Assembly: GCA_902519445.1 (NCBI GenBank)
Contig: CABYJR010000005.1
Coordinates: 1 to 34,377, forward strand
DNA length: 34,377 nucleotides
Direction: 5' to 3'
Source of the DNA: an uncultured Pelagibacteraceae bacterium
GTDB lineage: Bacteria; Pseudomonadota; Alphaproteobacteria; Pelagibacterales; Pelagibacteraceae
Shown here: one piece after another, positions 5,370 through 13,686 of the stretch
How the letters are laid out: each line of letters begins with the position of its first letter
Position numbering within the stretch: the stretch's first letter is position 1
Notes under the pieces: generated by a model
The model's input: only the letters and a program-made list of their open reading frames with translations
Database searches by the model: none
What the model was told of the DNA's origin: nothing
Position numbers and translations under genes: made by a program

Positions 5370-7666
5370 AATTTAGCTTTCAAATTGTTTATACTCATAA
5401 GTATTTTTTCAGGTGTTGCAGGTGCATTAATAATTGGTGTTATATCGTAATTTCCTACAGAAGAAATAGCATCCTTAATAGCAAAAAAAACACTCATTGC
5501 ATTCATAAGCGGCGGTTCGCCTGTAGTCTTGGATTTGTTCACAACATTTTCCTTGTTTTTTCCTTCTTTAAAAATTTCTACAATAAAATTTTCTGGCATA
5601 TCATTAACCGCAGGAATTTTATAAGTAGAAGGTGAATGAGTTGTGATTTGACCATTTGTTTTCCATTTTACCTCTTCCATGGTTAACCAACCTGCACCCT
5701 GCAAAAATCCACCTTCAATTTGTCCAAGTTCTATAGCTGGATTGATAGCTCTTCCTGCGTCATGCAATATATCAACTCTTAAAATTTTATTTTCTCCAGT
5801 TAAAGTATCAATTATTACCTCAGAAACTGCTGCGCCATAACAGAAATATAAAAATGGTCTGCCATGAAATTTTTTTGGGTTGAAGCGTATTTTTGGAGTT
5901 GTATAAAAACCTGAAGAAGATAATGAAACTCTATTTAAATAAGCTTCTTTAATTAATTTATTAAATTTAAATGATTTTCCTTTAAACTTAACTAATCCGT
6001 TTTCATAAATAGCTTCTTCATTTTTAATTTTATATTTACGTTTTACAAATAAAAAAAGATTTCTTTTTATTTTCGCAATAGCATCAAGCATAGCAGCTCC
6101 ATTAAGATCAGTGGTTGAGCTTGCTGCTGAGGCCGATGTGTTTGGAACTTTATCAGTCCTAGTCGCTGAAACTTTAATTTTGTTAAGTGGCAAACCTAAT
6201 TCTGCTGCAGCTAGTTGCGCAATTTTAGTATATGTGCCTTGGCCCATTTCAATAGCACCTGTATTAATATGGCAGCTTCCATCATTACAGTAAATATGAA
6301 CTAATGCTCCCGCTTGATTGAGGTGCATGGTTGTAAAGCTTATTCCAAATTTAACTGGAGTTATTGCTATTCCTTTTTTTATATATTTATTTATTGAATT
6401 AAATTTTTTTATTTCTGATCTACGTACTTTATAATTTGAAGATTTTATCAATTTGTCAAAAATTACTTGGATCACGTTATCTTCTATTTTCATACCGTAG
6501 TGCGTGATATTTTTCTTATAATTTTGGTAAAAATTTCTTCGTCTTATTTCTGCAGGGTCTTTTTTTAGTGATTGCGCAATATTATCAATAATATTTTCTA
6601 TAACCATCATTCCTTGATTTCCTCCAAAACCACGAAATGCTGTATTTGAAGCAGTATTTGTTTTACATAAATAATTTTCTGCTAATATATTTTCTATATA
6701 ATAAGCGTTATCAAGATGCAAAAGAGCTCTCTGATTTATAGCTCCAGATAGATCTGGAGAGATTCCACATTTAGAAGCCAGTTTGATTTTTAATCCTTGG
6801 ATAACTCCTAGTTCGTCAAAACCTACTTCATATTCAGAATTAAAATCATGTCTTTTTCCTGTAATAATTATTTCATCATCTCTATCTACTCTAAGCTTTA
6901 CCGGGCGTTTAGTTTTTTTAGATAACAAGGTACAAATGGCTGCAAATATAAAAGACTGTGTTTCTTTTCCACCAAAACCGCCGCCGATTCTTCTTACTTC
7001 AACTGTAATAGTATTGCTTTTTTGGTTAAGCATTTTTGCTATTATTTGTTGAGTCTCGCTTGGATGTTGAGTTGAAGAATAAACTTTATAATCATTATCT
7101 TCCTCTGGAATCGTAAACGCCACATGACCTTCAAGTGCGAAATGTTCTTGACTACCGGTAGTAAAATTTCCTTTTAATTTATATGGAGCTTGATTAATTT
7201 TATTAATAGGCTCTCCTTTTTTAATTTTATTCTCTTTTAAAACAAATAATTTTTTTTTTAATGCTTCTTGAATGCTGTTAGTTACTTTCAATGACTTATA
7301 AGAAATTTTAGCCTTCAAAACTGCTTTTCTGGCAAGTTCCGTTGTTGTTGCCGCCACTGCAAATAGTGGTTGACCAAAATACTCGACCTTTTTAGGAAAT
7401 ATAGGATCACCATCATATACGGGCCCAACGTCATTTCGGCCGGGTATATCTTTTGATGTTATTACAGAAACTACCCCTTCACTTTTTTTAACTTCTTCAA
7501 GGTTCATTTTTTTAATTATAGCGTGAGCTCTTTTACTCCATCCAATTGCCCCATATAAAGTGTTGGGCACTTCAGGAATATCATCCGTATAATGAGCTTG
7601 ACCAGTTACATGTTTTATACCACTTTCATGAGGCCTTTCTTCGTTTATAAAAATTTCTTTATTCAT
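5366..7666 (-). CDS. xdhB: Xanthine dehydrogenase, molybdopterin-binding subunit
   Basis: 766 residues, full length for bacterial XdhB (Moco subunit). HVTGQAHYTDDIPEVPNTLYG opens the family's N-terminal domain. GGGFGGKETQ and AFRGFGGNQG form the molybdopterin and purine pocket, the Arg of the latter contacting the substrate. GEPPLM near residue 717 carries the catalytic Glu. It hydroxylates hypoxanthine and xanthine to urate and passes electrons to XdhA. ATG directly follows the xdhA stop with no spacer, and the end overlaps guaD by four bases. No xdhC cofactor-insertion gene lies in the window, so it must be encoded elsewhere or be dispensable. Confidence 0.95.
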   Translation of the reverse strand: MNKEIFINEERPHESGIKHVTGQAHYTDDIPEVPNTLYGAIGWSKRAHAIIKKMNLEEVKKSEGVVSVITSKDIPGRNDVGPVYDGDPIFPKKVEYFGQPLFAVAATTTELARKAVLKAKISYKSLKVTNSIQEALKKKLFVLKENKIKKGEPINKINQAPYKLKGNFTTGSQEHFALEGHVAFTIPEEDNDYKVYSSTQHPSETQQIIAKMLNQKSNTITVEVRRIGGGFGGKETQSFIFAAICTLLSKKTKRPVKLRVDRDDEIIITGKRHDFNSEYEVGFDELGVIQGLKIKLASKCGISPDLSGAINQRALLHLDNAYYIENILAENYLCKTNTASNTAFRGFGGNQGMMVIENIIDNIAQSLKKDPAEIRRRNFYQNYKKNITHYGMKIEDNVIQVIFDKLIKSSNYKVRRSEIKKFNSINKYIKKGIAITPVKFGISFTTMHLNQAGALVHIYCNDGSCHINTGAIEMGQGTYTKIAQLAAAELGLPLNKIKVSATRTDKVPNTSASAASSTTDLNGAAMLDAIAKIKRNLFLFVKRKYKIKNEEAIYENGLVKFKGKSFKFNKLIKEAYLNRVSLSSSGFYTTPKIRFNPKKFHGRPFLYFCYGAAVSEVIIDTLTGENKILRVDILHDAGRAINPAIELGQIEGGFLQGAGWLTMEEVKWKTNGQITTHSPSTYKIPAVNDMPENFIVEIFKEGKNKENVVNKSKTTGEPPLMNAMSVFFAIKDAISSVGNYDITPIINAPATPEKILMSINNLKAKL

Positions 7667-9106
7667 TTAACTATATATTCCAATTATTTTTTTTTCATTT
7701 ATTTCTAAAAAACATTTTTCTAGAAGATTTTTTGCAATTATTTTTCGATACTTCCCGCTTGCTCTCATGTCGCTGATTGGAAGAAAATCTTTTTCTAAAG
7801 CATTTTTTGCTTTATTAATTACGTCTTTTGTAATTGAAGAATTTAAAAGGACTCTTTCGCAAGAAAGAGCTCGCTTAGGGATTTCGGCCATACCGCCATA
7901 TGCAATTTTTATCTTTTTAATTTTTTTGTTTTCAATTAATAAATTAAAAGCAGCACAGACTGAAGATATGTCATCATCAAAACGTTTAGATATTTTATAA
8001 GCTTTAAAAATATTTTTATCAAAAATAGGGATTCTAATAGAGTGAATGAATTGTCCTTCTTTTAACTTGGTTTTACGATAGTTAATAAAAAAATTGTTAA
8101 TTGGTAAAATTTTACTCTTTTTAATACCTTGTAATACTACCTGAGAATCTAAAGCTAACAATAATGGAAGATTATCACCTATTGGCGATGCGGTCGCTAT
8201 ATTTCCTGCTATAGTTGCTACATTTCTTATTTGTACCGATCCATAGCGTTTAAGAATTTTATTAAAATCTGGATAGAACTTTTTTATATATGTTTCAAAA
8301 CTGCTTAATGAAGTTGTAGCACCTACTTCAATATATTTATTATTATTTTTAATATAATTTAATTCCTCTATTGAATTCATATAAACAATAGACTCGATAT
8401 CTTTTCTATCTTTAGTTACAGCCAAAGATAAATCTGTGCCACCGCTAAGTAACTTTGAGTTAGAATTTTTTTTAAGAATTTTTTTAAGTTCCGAAACATA
8501 ACGTGGCGCAAAATATTTTTTATCTTTTTTGTAAATAGAAATACTTTTGTTTCCTATTTTTTTTAACAGAGCGATGGTATGCTTTTTATTTTTTACAAAA
8601 TGATCAATTTTATTTTTTGTACGTAAACTTTTTGCTGCTTTAATTATAGGTTTATATCCTGTGCAACGACACAAATTTCCTGCTATAGAATCCTTAATTA
8701 TTTCTTCTTTTAATTGTGAGTAATTTTTAAACATTGAAAATAAAGACATAACAAAACCTGGTGTGCAGAAACCACATTGCGAGCCATGACACTTAACCAT
8801 AGCTTCTTGAACAGGGTGCAATGAATTATCTTTTGAAATTAAATCTTCTACTAGTATAAGTTGTTTTCCAGTTAGAGTAGGTAAAAAAGTAATGCATGAA
8901 TTAACAGCTGTATAATTAATATTATTATCTTTTAATTCTCCCAAAACAACTGTGCAAGCTCCACAGCCTCCCTCAGCGCAACCTTCTTTTGTGCCAGTTT
9001 TTTTTAATTTATTTCTAACAAAATTAAGCAATGTTTCATTAGGATCAGGATTCCGAATTTCAACAACCTTTTCAGAATGAATAAACCTAATTGTGTTTGA
9101 AGACAC
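7667..9106 (-). CDS. xdhA: Xanthine dehydrogenase, FeS/FAD subunit
   Basis: 479 residues with the XdhA architecture. A plant-type [2Fe-2S] domain has Cys43, 48, 51 and 71. The second, helical [2Fe-2S] domain has CGFC (111/114) and CRC (146/148). The FAD-binding domain follows, with LLSGGTDL and NIATASPIGD. It relays electrons from the Moco subunit to NAD+. The start is a GTG that overlaps the uraH TAG by one base (TAGTG), a coupled junction. All eight cluster cysteines are present, so nothing suggests decay. Confidence 0.95.
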   Translation of the reverse strand: MSSNTIRFIHSEKVVEIRNPDPNETLLNFVRNKLKKTGTKEGCAEGGCGACTVVLGELKDNNINYTAVNSCITFLPTLTGKQLILVEDLISKDNSLHPVQEAMVKCHGSQCGFCTPGFVMSLFSMFKNYSQLKEEIIKDSIAGNLCRCTGYKPIIKAAKSLRTKNKIDHFVKNKKHTIALLKKIGNKSISIYKKDKKYFAPRYVSELKKILKKNSNSKLLSGGTDLSLAVTKDRKDIESIVYMNSIEELNYIKNNNKYIEVGATTSLSSFETYIKKFYPDFNKILKRYGSVQIRNVATIAGNIATASPIGDNLPLLLALDSQVVLQGIKKSKILPINNFFINYRKTKLKEGQFIHSIRIPIFDKNIFKAYKISKRFDDDISSVCAAFNLLIENKKIKKIKIAYGGMAEIPKRALSCERVLLNSSITKDVINKAKNALEKDFLPISDMRASGKYRKIIAKNLLEKCFLEINEKKIIGIYS

Positions 9107-9453
9107 TAGCTACCTCTATAAGTAGAATAACTCCAAGGACTAACAAGTAAAGGTACATGGTAATGTTCTTTGGGATTAGAAACTCCAAACCTTATTATCA
9201 CTTCATTTAAAAAAGGTATTTTGGGTAAATTAGGTATATTTTTAAAATAATCCCCTACAAAAAAAACAAGTTCATACTCTCCTTCTTTAAAATTGCTTCC
9301 TTCAAGCAAAGCTTTGTCTGACCGTCCGTTATTATTCAGTATTGTTGAATTAATTTTTTCCTTTTTGCCAGAAACTGTATAAATATCTACTTTAATACCT
9401 TTTGCAGGCTTGCCGGAAAAAGTGTCTAGGCAATGTGTGGTTAATTTTGTCAT
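9106..9453 (-). CDS. uraH: 5-hydroxyisourate hydrolase (transthyretin-like)
   Basis: 115 residues of the transthyretin-related family. The diagnostic C-terminal tetrapeptide YRGS is intact at the very end. The N-terminal LTTHCLDTFSGKPAKGI carries the conserved His7, NNGRSD the conserved Arg44, and KEHYHVPLLVSPWSYSTY the last strand pair. It opens the ring of 5-hydroxyisourate, the product of PuuD, to give OHCU. It is the first gene of the minus-strand purine operon and lies 25 bases from divergent uraD. A near-ideal promoter ends five bases before its ATG, and no Shine-Dalgarno is visible, so the mRNA may be leaderless. Confidence 0.95.
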   Translation of the reverse strand: MTKLTTHCLDTFSGKPAKGIKVDIYTVSGKKEKINSTILNNNGRSDKALLEGSNFKEGEYELVFFVGDYFKNIPNLPKIPFLNEVIIRFGVSNPKEHYHVPLLVSPWSYSTYRGS

Positions 9454-9458
9454 AAGAT

Positions 9459-9486
9459 ATTATATAAACTAAATAAATATGATCAA
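9459..9486 (-). promoter_or_regulatory. Promoter of the uraH-xdhAB-guaD-puuD operon, probably leaderless
   Basis: Read on the minus strand: TTGATC (9486-9481, 4 of 6), a 16-base spacer, the perfect -10 TATAAT (9464-9459), five bases, then the uraH ATG at 9453. The expected start of transcription falls on or beside the A of ATG. The -35 box covers the first codons of divergent uraD, so the two genes share their control region. Confidence 0.6.
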
Positions 9487-9982
9487 TAAAATTAATAAAT
9501 TATCTAAAAGTGAGTTTGCTAAAGTTTTTGCCAATATTTTCGAAAATGCAAGTTGGATTGCCAATAAACTATACGATCTGAAACCATTTACCAGCTTTGA
9601 AGAGTTATCTTCAAAAATGATTAATATTTTTGAATCTTGTCCAAAAGAGAAAAAATTGGAAATTCTTAATGCTCATCCTGACTTAGCAGACAAAACAAAA
9701 ATTTCATCACTAACACCCGATTCTAAAAAAGAGCAAAATAGTGCAGGTCTCGATCAATGTACAGAAGATGAATTTAATGAATTTAAAAAACTTAATGATA
9801 CTTATAAAAAATTTGGATTTCCTTTTATACTTGCAGTAAAAGGAAAAAATAAAAATGAAATTTTAAATAACTTTAGAAAAAGAATTTCATCTGAACCTGA
9901 AATAGAATTTAACGAAGCTATAAAGCAGGTAAAAAAAATTGCTAGTTTACGTTTAAAAGATTTAAATAAAAATGGTATTTAA
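9479..9982 (+). CDS. uraD: OHCU decarboxylase
   Basis: 167 residues of the 2-oxo-4-hydroxy-4-carboxy-5-ureidoimidazoline decarboxylase family. The catalytic His66 sits in AHPDLA. KKEQNSAGLDQCTEDEF and the C-terminal YKKFGFPFILAVKG are family signatures. It converts OHCU stereospecifically to S-allantoin, the last step of the urate branch encoded here. It is divergent from uraH with only 25 bases between the start codons. A TATTAT box at 9458-9463 could serve it with a leader of about nine bases, and no Shine-Dalgarno is seen. Its stop interlocks with that of the convergent DNA glycosylase. Confidence 0.95.
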   Translation: MINKINKLSKSEFAKVFANIFENASWIANKLYDLKPFTSFEELSSKMINIFESCPKEKKLEILNAHPDLADKTKISSLTPDSKKEQNSAGLDQCTEDEFNEFKKLNDTYKKFGFPFILAVKGKNKNEILNNFRKRISSEPEIEFNEAIKQVKKIASLRLKDLNKNGI

Positions 9983-10605
9983 TATTCAACATCTTCTGAA
10001 TCAATATCCCTCCAAAGATACCACGTACTGACGGTTCTATAACCAGAATGAAGATTAGAAATTTTATTTAAAAATTTTTTGCTAGGAGGATAGAATGTTT
10101 TATAATTTTTTGAAAGAGATCTAAGTAAACCAATATCTTTAATTGGAAATATATCTGGTCTATTTAAATTAAACATGAGAAACATTTCGGCACTCCAAAC
10201 TCCTAAGCCTTTGAGTTTAGTAATATAACTTATAGCTTCAAGATCATTCATTTTTTTAAGTTTTTTAACATTAAAAGATCTAGTTTTAAAAGCTTTTGCA
10301 ATATTTTTTAAATAACTAACTTTTTGACGGGAAAGACCGGCACTTTTTAAATTTTGAGAAGATAATTTTAATACTATTTTGGGAACAATACGTTTTTTAC
10401 ATTTTTTTTCAAACTTAGACCAAATTGAATCTGCCGCTTTAGTAGAAATTTGTTGACCAACAATAGTTCTGCATAATGAGAAAAAAGGATCGTTTTTAGT
10501 TGTTAAAAAACCTCTTTTGTGTTTCTTAATTATTTTCCTTAGTACAGGATCTCTCTTGGACAATATCCTTTTCGCTTTTTCCCAATAAACTGGAACACGT
10601 TTCAT
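9979..10605 (-). CDS. DNA-3-methyladenine glycosylase II-like (AlkA/HhH-GPD)
   Basis: 208 residues of the HhH-GPD base-excision superfamily. The helix-hairpin-helix is LKGLGVWSAE (131-140) and the catalytic Asp157 lies in FPIKDIGL. TIVGQQISTKAADSIW is the typical AlkA N-terminal helix motif. There is no C-terminal four-cysteine cluster, which separates it from MutY and endonuclease III. It would remove alkylated bases such as 3-methyladenine. The length equals the short AlkA lineage without the extra N-terminal beta domain of E. coli AlkA. Its ATG overlaps the upstream transporter stop as ATGA. Confidence 0.88.
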   Translation of the reverse strand: MKRVPVYWEKAKRILSKRDPVLRKIIKKHKRGFLTTKNDPFFSLCRTIVGQQISTKAADSIWSKFEKKCKKRIVPKIVLKLSSQNLKSAGLSRQKVSYLKNIAKAFKTRSFNVKKLKKMNDLEAISYITKLKGLGVWSAEMFLMFNLNRPDIFPIKDIGLLRSLSKNYKTFYPPSKKFLNKISNLHSGYRTVSTWYLWRDIDSEDVEY

Positions 10606-11495
10606 TGTTGTCTAGGCAATGTTGTTATTGGTTTTTTTAACTGATGCTCTCTCACAAAAATTATGGCAGAAGAAATAACAATTAAACTAGCGCCAACTAA
10701 AGTATAAACCGTTGGAATTTCATTAAAAAGATAGAAGCCAAAAATAATTGCAAAAACAAGAGATAAATATTTTAAAGGTGTTGTTAATGATACTTCAGCT
10801 AATTGATAGGATTTTGTAAGAAGCAAGTTCGCTATGCTGCCCAAAAGTCCTATTAAAATTAGTAAAACCAAATCATAACTTGTTGGCATTGACCATCCAC
10901 CAAAAGGTAAAGTAAAAAGACCGAAAATTGCTGAACAAACAGAAAAATAAAAAGCAATTAGATAAACTGGTTCACCAACAAGTGTAAGCTTGCGAATGAA
11001 TATAGATACTCCCGCAAAACCCAAAGTAAATATTACAGGGTAAATGTAATAAAAATTTAAATTATCAAAACCAGGTTTTGAAATTATAAGAACTCCCACA
11101 AACCCGAGGGCTACGGCAATCCAACGCTTTGCTCTTATTTTTTCACCTAAAAATAAAATTGAAAATATTACTACCCAAATTGGGCCAGAAAAAGCTAAAC
11201 TAGTAACTTCAGAAAGTTGTAAATTTCTTAGACCTACAAAAATTGCATACATTGCAACAGCACCAACAAAGGATCGATAAAAATGTAAAAGTTTATGTTT
11301 TGTTTTATAAAAATCTTTAATTTTATTTTTTGGTATTAAAAAAAAAATAGGAATAAGACCAAATATCGCTCGAGAAAACATGACTTGACCAACATCATAT
11401 TCATTAGTTATTTTTATTAGAACATCCATTAGTGAGAAAAAAAGCACACTTAAGATCATGCATATTCCACCTAGTTGATTTTGATTTTTGATCAT
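10602..11495 (-). CDS. EamA/DMT-superfamily transporter
   Basis: 297 residues with ten hydrophobic segments arranged as two EamA repeats. The first begins GGICMILSVLFFSLMDVLIKI, and the second ends LKYLSLVFAIIFGFYLFNEIPT then TLVGASLIVISSAIIF. The pattern SEVTSLAFSGPIWVVIFSILFLGEKI is typical of the repeat joint. Such proteins export or exchange metabolites across the inner membrane. Substrate cannot be assigned. It is translationally coupled to the downstream DNA glycosylase and divergent from msrA. A TAAAAT box ends six bases before the ATG, so it too might have a very short or absent leader. Confidence 0.88.
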   Translation of the reverse strand: MIKNQNQLGGICMILSVLFFSLMDVLIKITNEYDVGQVMFSRAIFGLIPIFFLIPKNKIKDFYKTKHKLLHFYRSFVGAVAMYAIFVGLRNLQLSEVTSLAFSGPIWVVIFSILFLGEKIRAKRWIAVALGFVGVLIISKPGFDNLNFYYIYPVIFTLGFAGVSIFIRKLTLVGEPVYLIAFYFSVCSAIFGLFTLPFGGWSMPTSYDLVLLILIGLLGSIANLLLTKSYQLAEVSLTTPLKYLSLVFAIIFGFYLFNEIPTVYTLVGASLIVISSAIIFVREHQLKKPITTLPRQQ

Positions 11496-11538
11496 TTTGG
11501 TATTTTAATTTATATTTATCATTAAATTAAAAAATATT

Positions 11539-11988
11539 ATGCAAAAATTTATAGGTGGAATTGGCTGCTTCTGGGATGAAACTGAATATCAAGGCGTTCC
11601 TGGTATTATTTCCACAGAATGTGGGTATTGTGGCGGAAAAGATCCGAAAGTAACTTATGAACAAGTTTGTGGTGGAGATACTGAACATATAGAAGTTGTT
11701 AAAGTTATTTTTGATCCTAAAATAATTTCTTATGAAAACATAACTAGACTATTTTTCAAAATTCATGATCCTACAACTCTTAATCGCCAAGGTCCCAATG
11801 TAGGTTATCAGTATCGATCAGAAATTTTTTATACAACTGAAAAGGAAAAAATATCTGCCCAAAAAGTATTAGATGAGGTTAATAAAAAACTTAATGGTAA
11901 AGTAGTTACAATTATCAGGAAAGAAAAAAATTATTGTAAAGCAGAAGAATATCATCAAAAATATTTTGAAAAACGAAATAAAAAATGA
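11539..11988 (+). CDS. msrA: Peptide-methionine (S)-S-oxide reductase
   Basis: 149 residues. The catalytic Cys10 lies in GCFW. ISTECGYCGGKDPKVTYEQVCGGDTEHIEVV, HDPTTLNRQGPNVGYQYRS and the C-terminal AEEYHQKY are MsrA signatures. It reduces methionine-S-sulfoxide in oxidised proteins. Further cysteines at the VCGG segment and near the C-terminus (NYCKAE) may act in recycling. It lacks the usual N-terminal extension and has no MsrB fusion, and no msrB is in the window. It starts a plus-strand run with sseA, the adaptor and the RND pump, and overlaps sseA as ATGA. Confidence 0.95.
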   Translation: MQKFIGGIGCFWDETEYQGVPGIISTECGYCGGKDPKVTYEQVCGGDTEHIEVVKVIFDPKIISYENITRLFFKIHDPTTLNRQGPNVGYQYRSEIFYTTEKEKISAQKVLDEVNKKLNGKVVTIIRKEKNYCKAEEYHQKYFEKRNKK

Positions 11989-12800
11989 CTTTAGTTTCAA
12001 CAGATTGGCTAAATGAAAATTTAAATAAGGTAAAAATTATTGATGCATCCTGGCATTTAGATAAAAGTCGTAATGCTATTAAAGAGTATAATGAAGATCA
12101 CATAGAAAATGCAATTTTTTTTGATCTAGACAAAAATTCAAATCAGAAGAAAGATTTGCCGCATGGGCATTTTCTTCCGTCAGTAAGTGAACACGAAAAA
12201 ACTATTTCTGAAATGGGAATTTTGAATACCGATAGAATTATTATTTATTGTTACAGTAATTTAATTTCTAGTTGTCGTGCTTGGTTTCAATTTCTTTATT
12301 TTGGACATGACCCAAAGCTAGTTTCAGTATTAAATGGTGGTATGAAAAAATGGAAGTTAGAAGGTCGAAAAGTTACAAATGAAAAAACTGAAATAATTCC
12401 AACTAAATATAAAGCTACCGAAAATATAAATATGATTAAAGTAAAATATCAAATTAATGAAAATATAAAAAGAAAAGAGTTCACTGTACTTGATGCTAGA
12501 AGCAAAAAACGATTTTTAGGTCTAGAATCTGAACCAAGACCAGGAATTAAATCTGGCTCTATTAAAGAATCAAAGTCATTACCGCTAAGCGAAATTGTAA
12601 ATATTAAAGATAATACATTTTTAAATACAAAAAAATTGCGAGATATATTTAATTCGAGTGGAATTAATAGTAATAAAATAGTAATGAGCTGCGGAAGTTC
12701 AGTATCAGCGGCAAGTCTAGCTCTTGCATATTCTTTGATAAATGATGATTATATGCCAAAAATATATATTGGAAGTTGGACTGAATTTGGAAAAAAATAA
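11985..12800 (+). CDS. sseA: Rhodanese-type sulfurtransferase, 3-mercaptopyruvate type
   Basis: 271 residues with two rhodanese domains. The N-terminal one (about 1-130) contains DASWHLDKSRNA, HIENAIFFDLD and LPHGHFLPS, all as in SseA. The C-terminal one carries VLDARSKKRFLG, EPRPGIKSGSI and the active Cys236 in the loop CGSSVSA. Mercaptopyruvate enzymes usually have CGSGVTA and thiosulfate enzymes CRKGVT. This loop has Ser in place of the second Gly and of the Thr, so I favour mercaptopyruvate, with unusual loop chemistry. It is coupled to msrA upstream, and the adaptor gene starts immediately after its stop. Confidence 0.85.
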   Translation: MTLVSTDWLNENLNKVKIIDASWHLDKSRNAIKEYNEDHIENAIFFDLDKNSNQKKDLPHGHFLPSVSEHEKTISEMGILNTDRIIIYCYSNLISSCRAWFQFLYFGHDPKLVSVLNGGMKKWKLEGRKVTNEKTEIIPTKYKATENINMIKVKYQINENIKRKEFTVLDARSKKRFLGLESEPRPGIKSGSIKESKSLPLSEIVNIKDNTFLNTKKLRDIFNSSGINSNKIVMSCGSSVSAASLALAYSLINDDYMPKIYIGSWTEFGKK

Positions 12801-13670
12801 ATGAAAAGATCAAAAAAAATAACCATTGGTATAATAATATTTTTTTTAGTAATCGCTATAATTATAATTGGAAGATATAGCGTAGGACTTTATTTTAAAA
12901 AAAAATTTTCTAAACGCCCTCCTCCAGGAGTAATTGTAGAAATTGTTTCAAATAAAAATTTTAGCCAATCACTAGAAAGTTATTGCACATCGCTAAGTAG
13001 CAAAACTAAATCTTTTAAAATTAAAAAAAATGAATTACTGGAACCAATTGAATATAATAGAAATGTGAATAAAGGTGACATTATAGCAAAATTATCAACT
13101 AAAAGTATTACTGCACCCTTTTCTGGAATTATTGGTAAGAGAGGTATTAGCGGAAGTAGTTTGGGTTCTGAAAATACAATTATTCTAACATTAGACGATT
13201 CTCAAAAAGTTTTATGTGATTTAAAAATACCAGAAGTTTACGCTGCTATTTTAAAAAAAGATCTTAAATTAAATGCAAAATTTTCTGCATATAAAAATAA
13301 AATTTATGAAGGAAAAATTGAATCTGTAGCATCTCGTGTAGACGCCCAGACAAGATCGATATTGGCCAGAGCTAAAATTATTAATGATGCTTCTGAAATA
13401 ATTCCTGGCTCCCTTCTTGAAATAGAAATATTTTACAATGAAAAACAATCTCTGGGTATACCTGATACTAGTATTATGTATGAAGGAGGTAAAAAATTTA
13501 TCTATAAAATAATTGAAAATAATATGATTAAAAAGATCGAAATTGAAACTGGTATTCGAAACATGGGAAATATTGAAGTCTTGAAAGGTCTAAATAAAGA
13601 CGACCAAATAATTGCGGAAGGGTTAACTAAAGTTAGGCCAGGCATGAAAGTTAAGCCGATTATTAAATAA
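12801..13670 (+). CDS. RND efflux periplasmic adaptor lacking the alpha-helical hairpin
   Basis: 289 residues. One N-terminal membrane anchor (about 8-32, no lipobox Cys) is followed by the membrane-fusion-protein core. The first lipoyl half ends VNKGDIIAKLSTK and the second begins ITAPFSGIIGKRG directly after it near residue 101. Family members normally carry a coiled-coil hairpin of 60 or more residues between these halves. The beta-barrel (ASRVDAQTRSILARAKI) and membrane-proximal domain (LNKDDQIIAEGLTKVRPGMKV) follow. It abuts the RND pump gene (16-base gap) and should work with it. Without the hairpin, contact with a TolC-like channel must differ. Confidence 0.88.
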   Translation: MKRSKKITIGIIIFFLVIAIIIIGRYSVGLYFKKKFSKRPPPGVIVEIVSNKNFSQSLESYCTSLSSKTKSFKIKKNELLEPIEYNRNVNKGDIIAKLSTKSITAPFSGIIGKRGISGSSLGSENTIILTLDDSQKVLCDLKIPEVYAAILKKDLKLNAKFSAYKNKIYEGKIESVASRVDAQTRSILARAKIINDASEIIPGSLLEIEIFYNEKQSLGIPDTSIMYEGGKKFIYKIIENNMIKKIEIETGIRNMGNIEVLKGLNKDDQIIAEGLTKVRPGMKVKPIIK

Positions 13671-13686
13671 CAGTAAAAAATTAAAA

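Noticed and set aside
12801-13670. Adaptor gene as a pseudogene with a deletion
   Set aside because: The frame is intact through all other adaptor domains and the lipoyl halves join cleanly at the point where the hairpin is normally inserted, which looks like a natural hairpin-less form.
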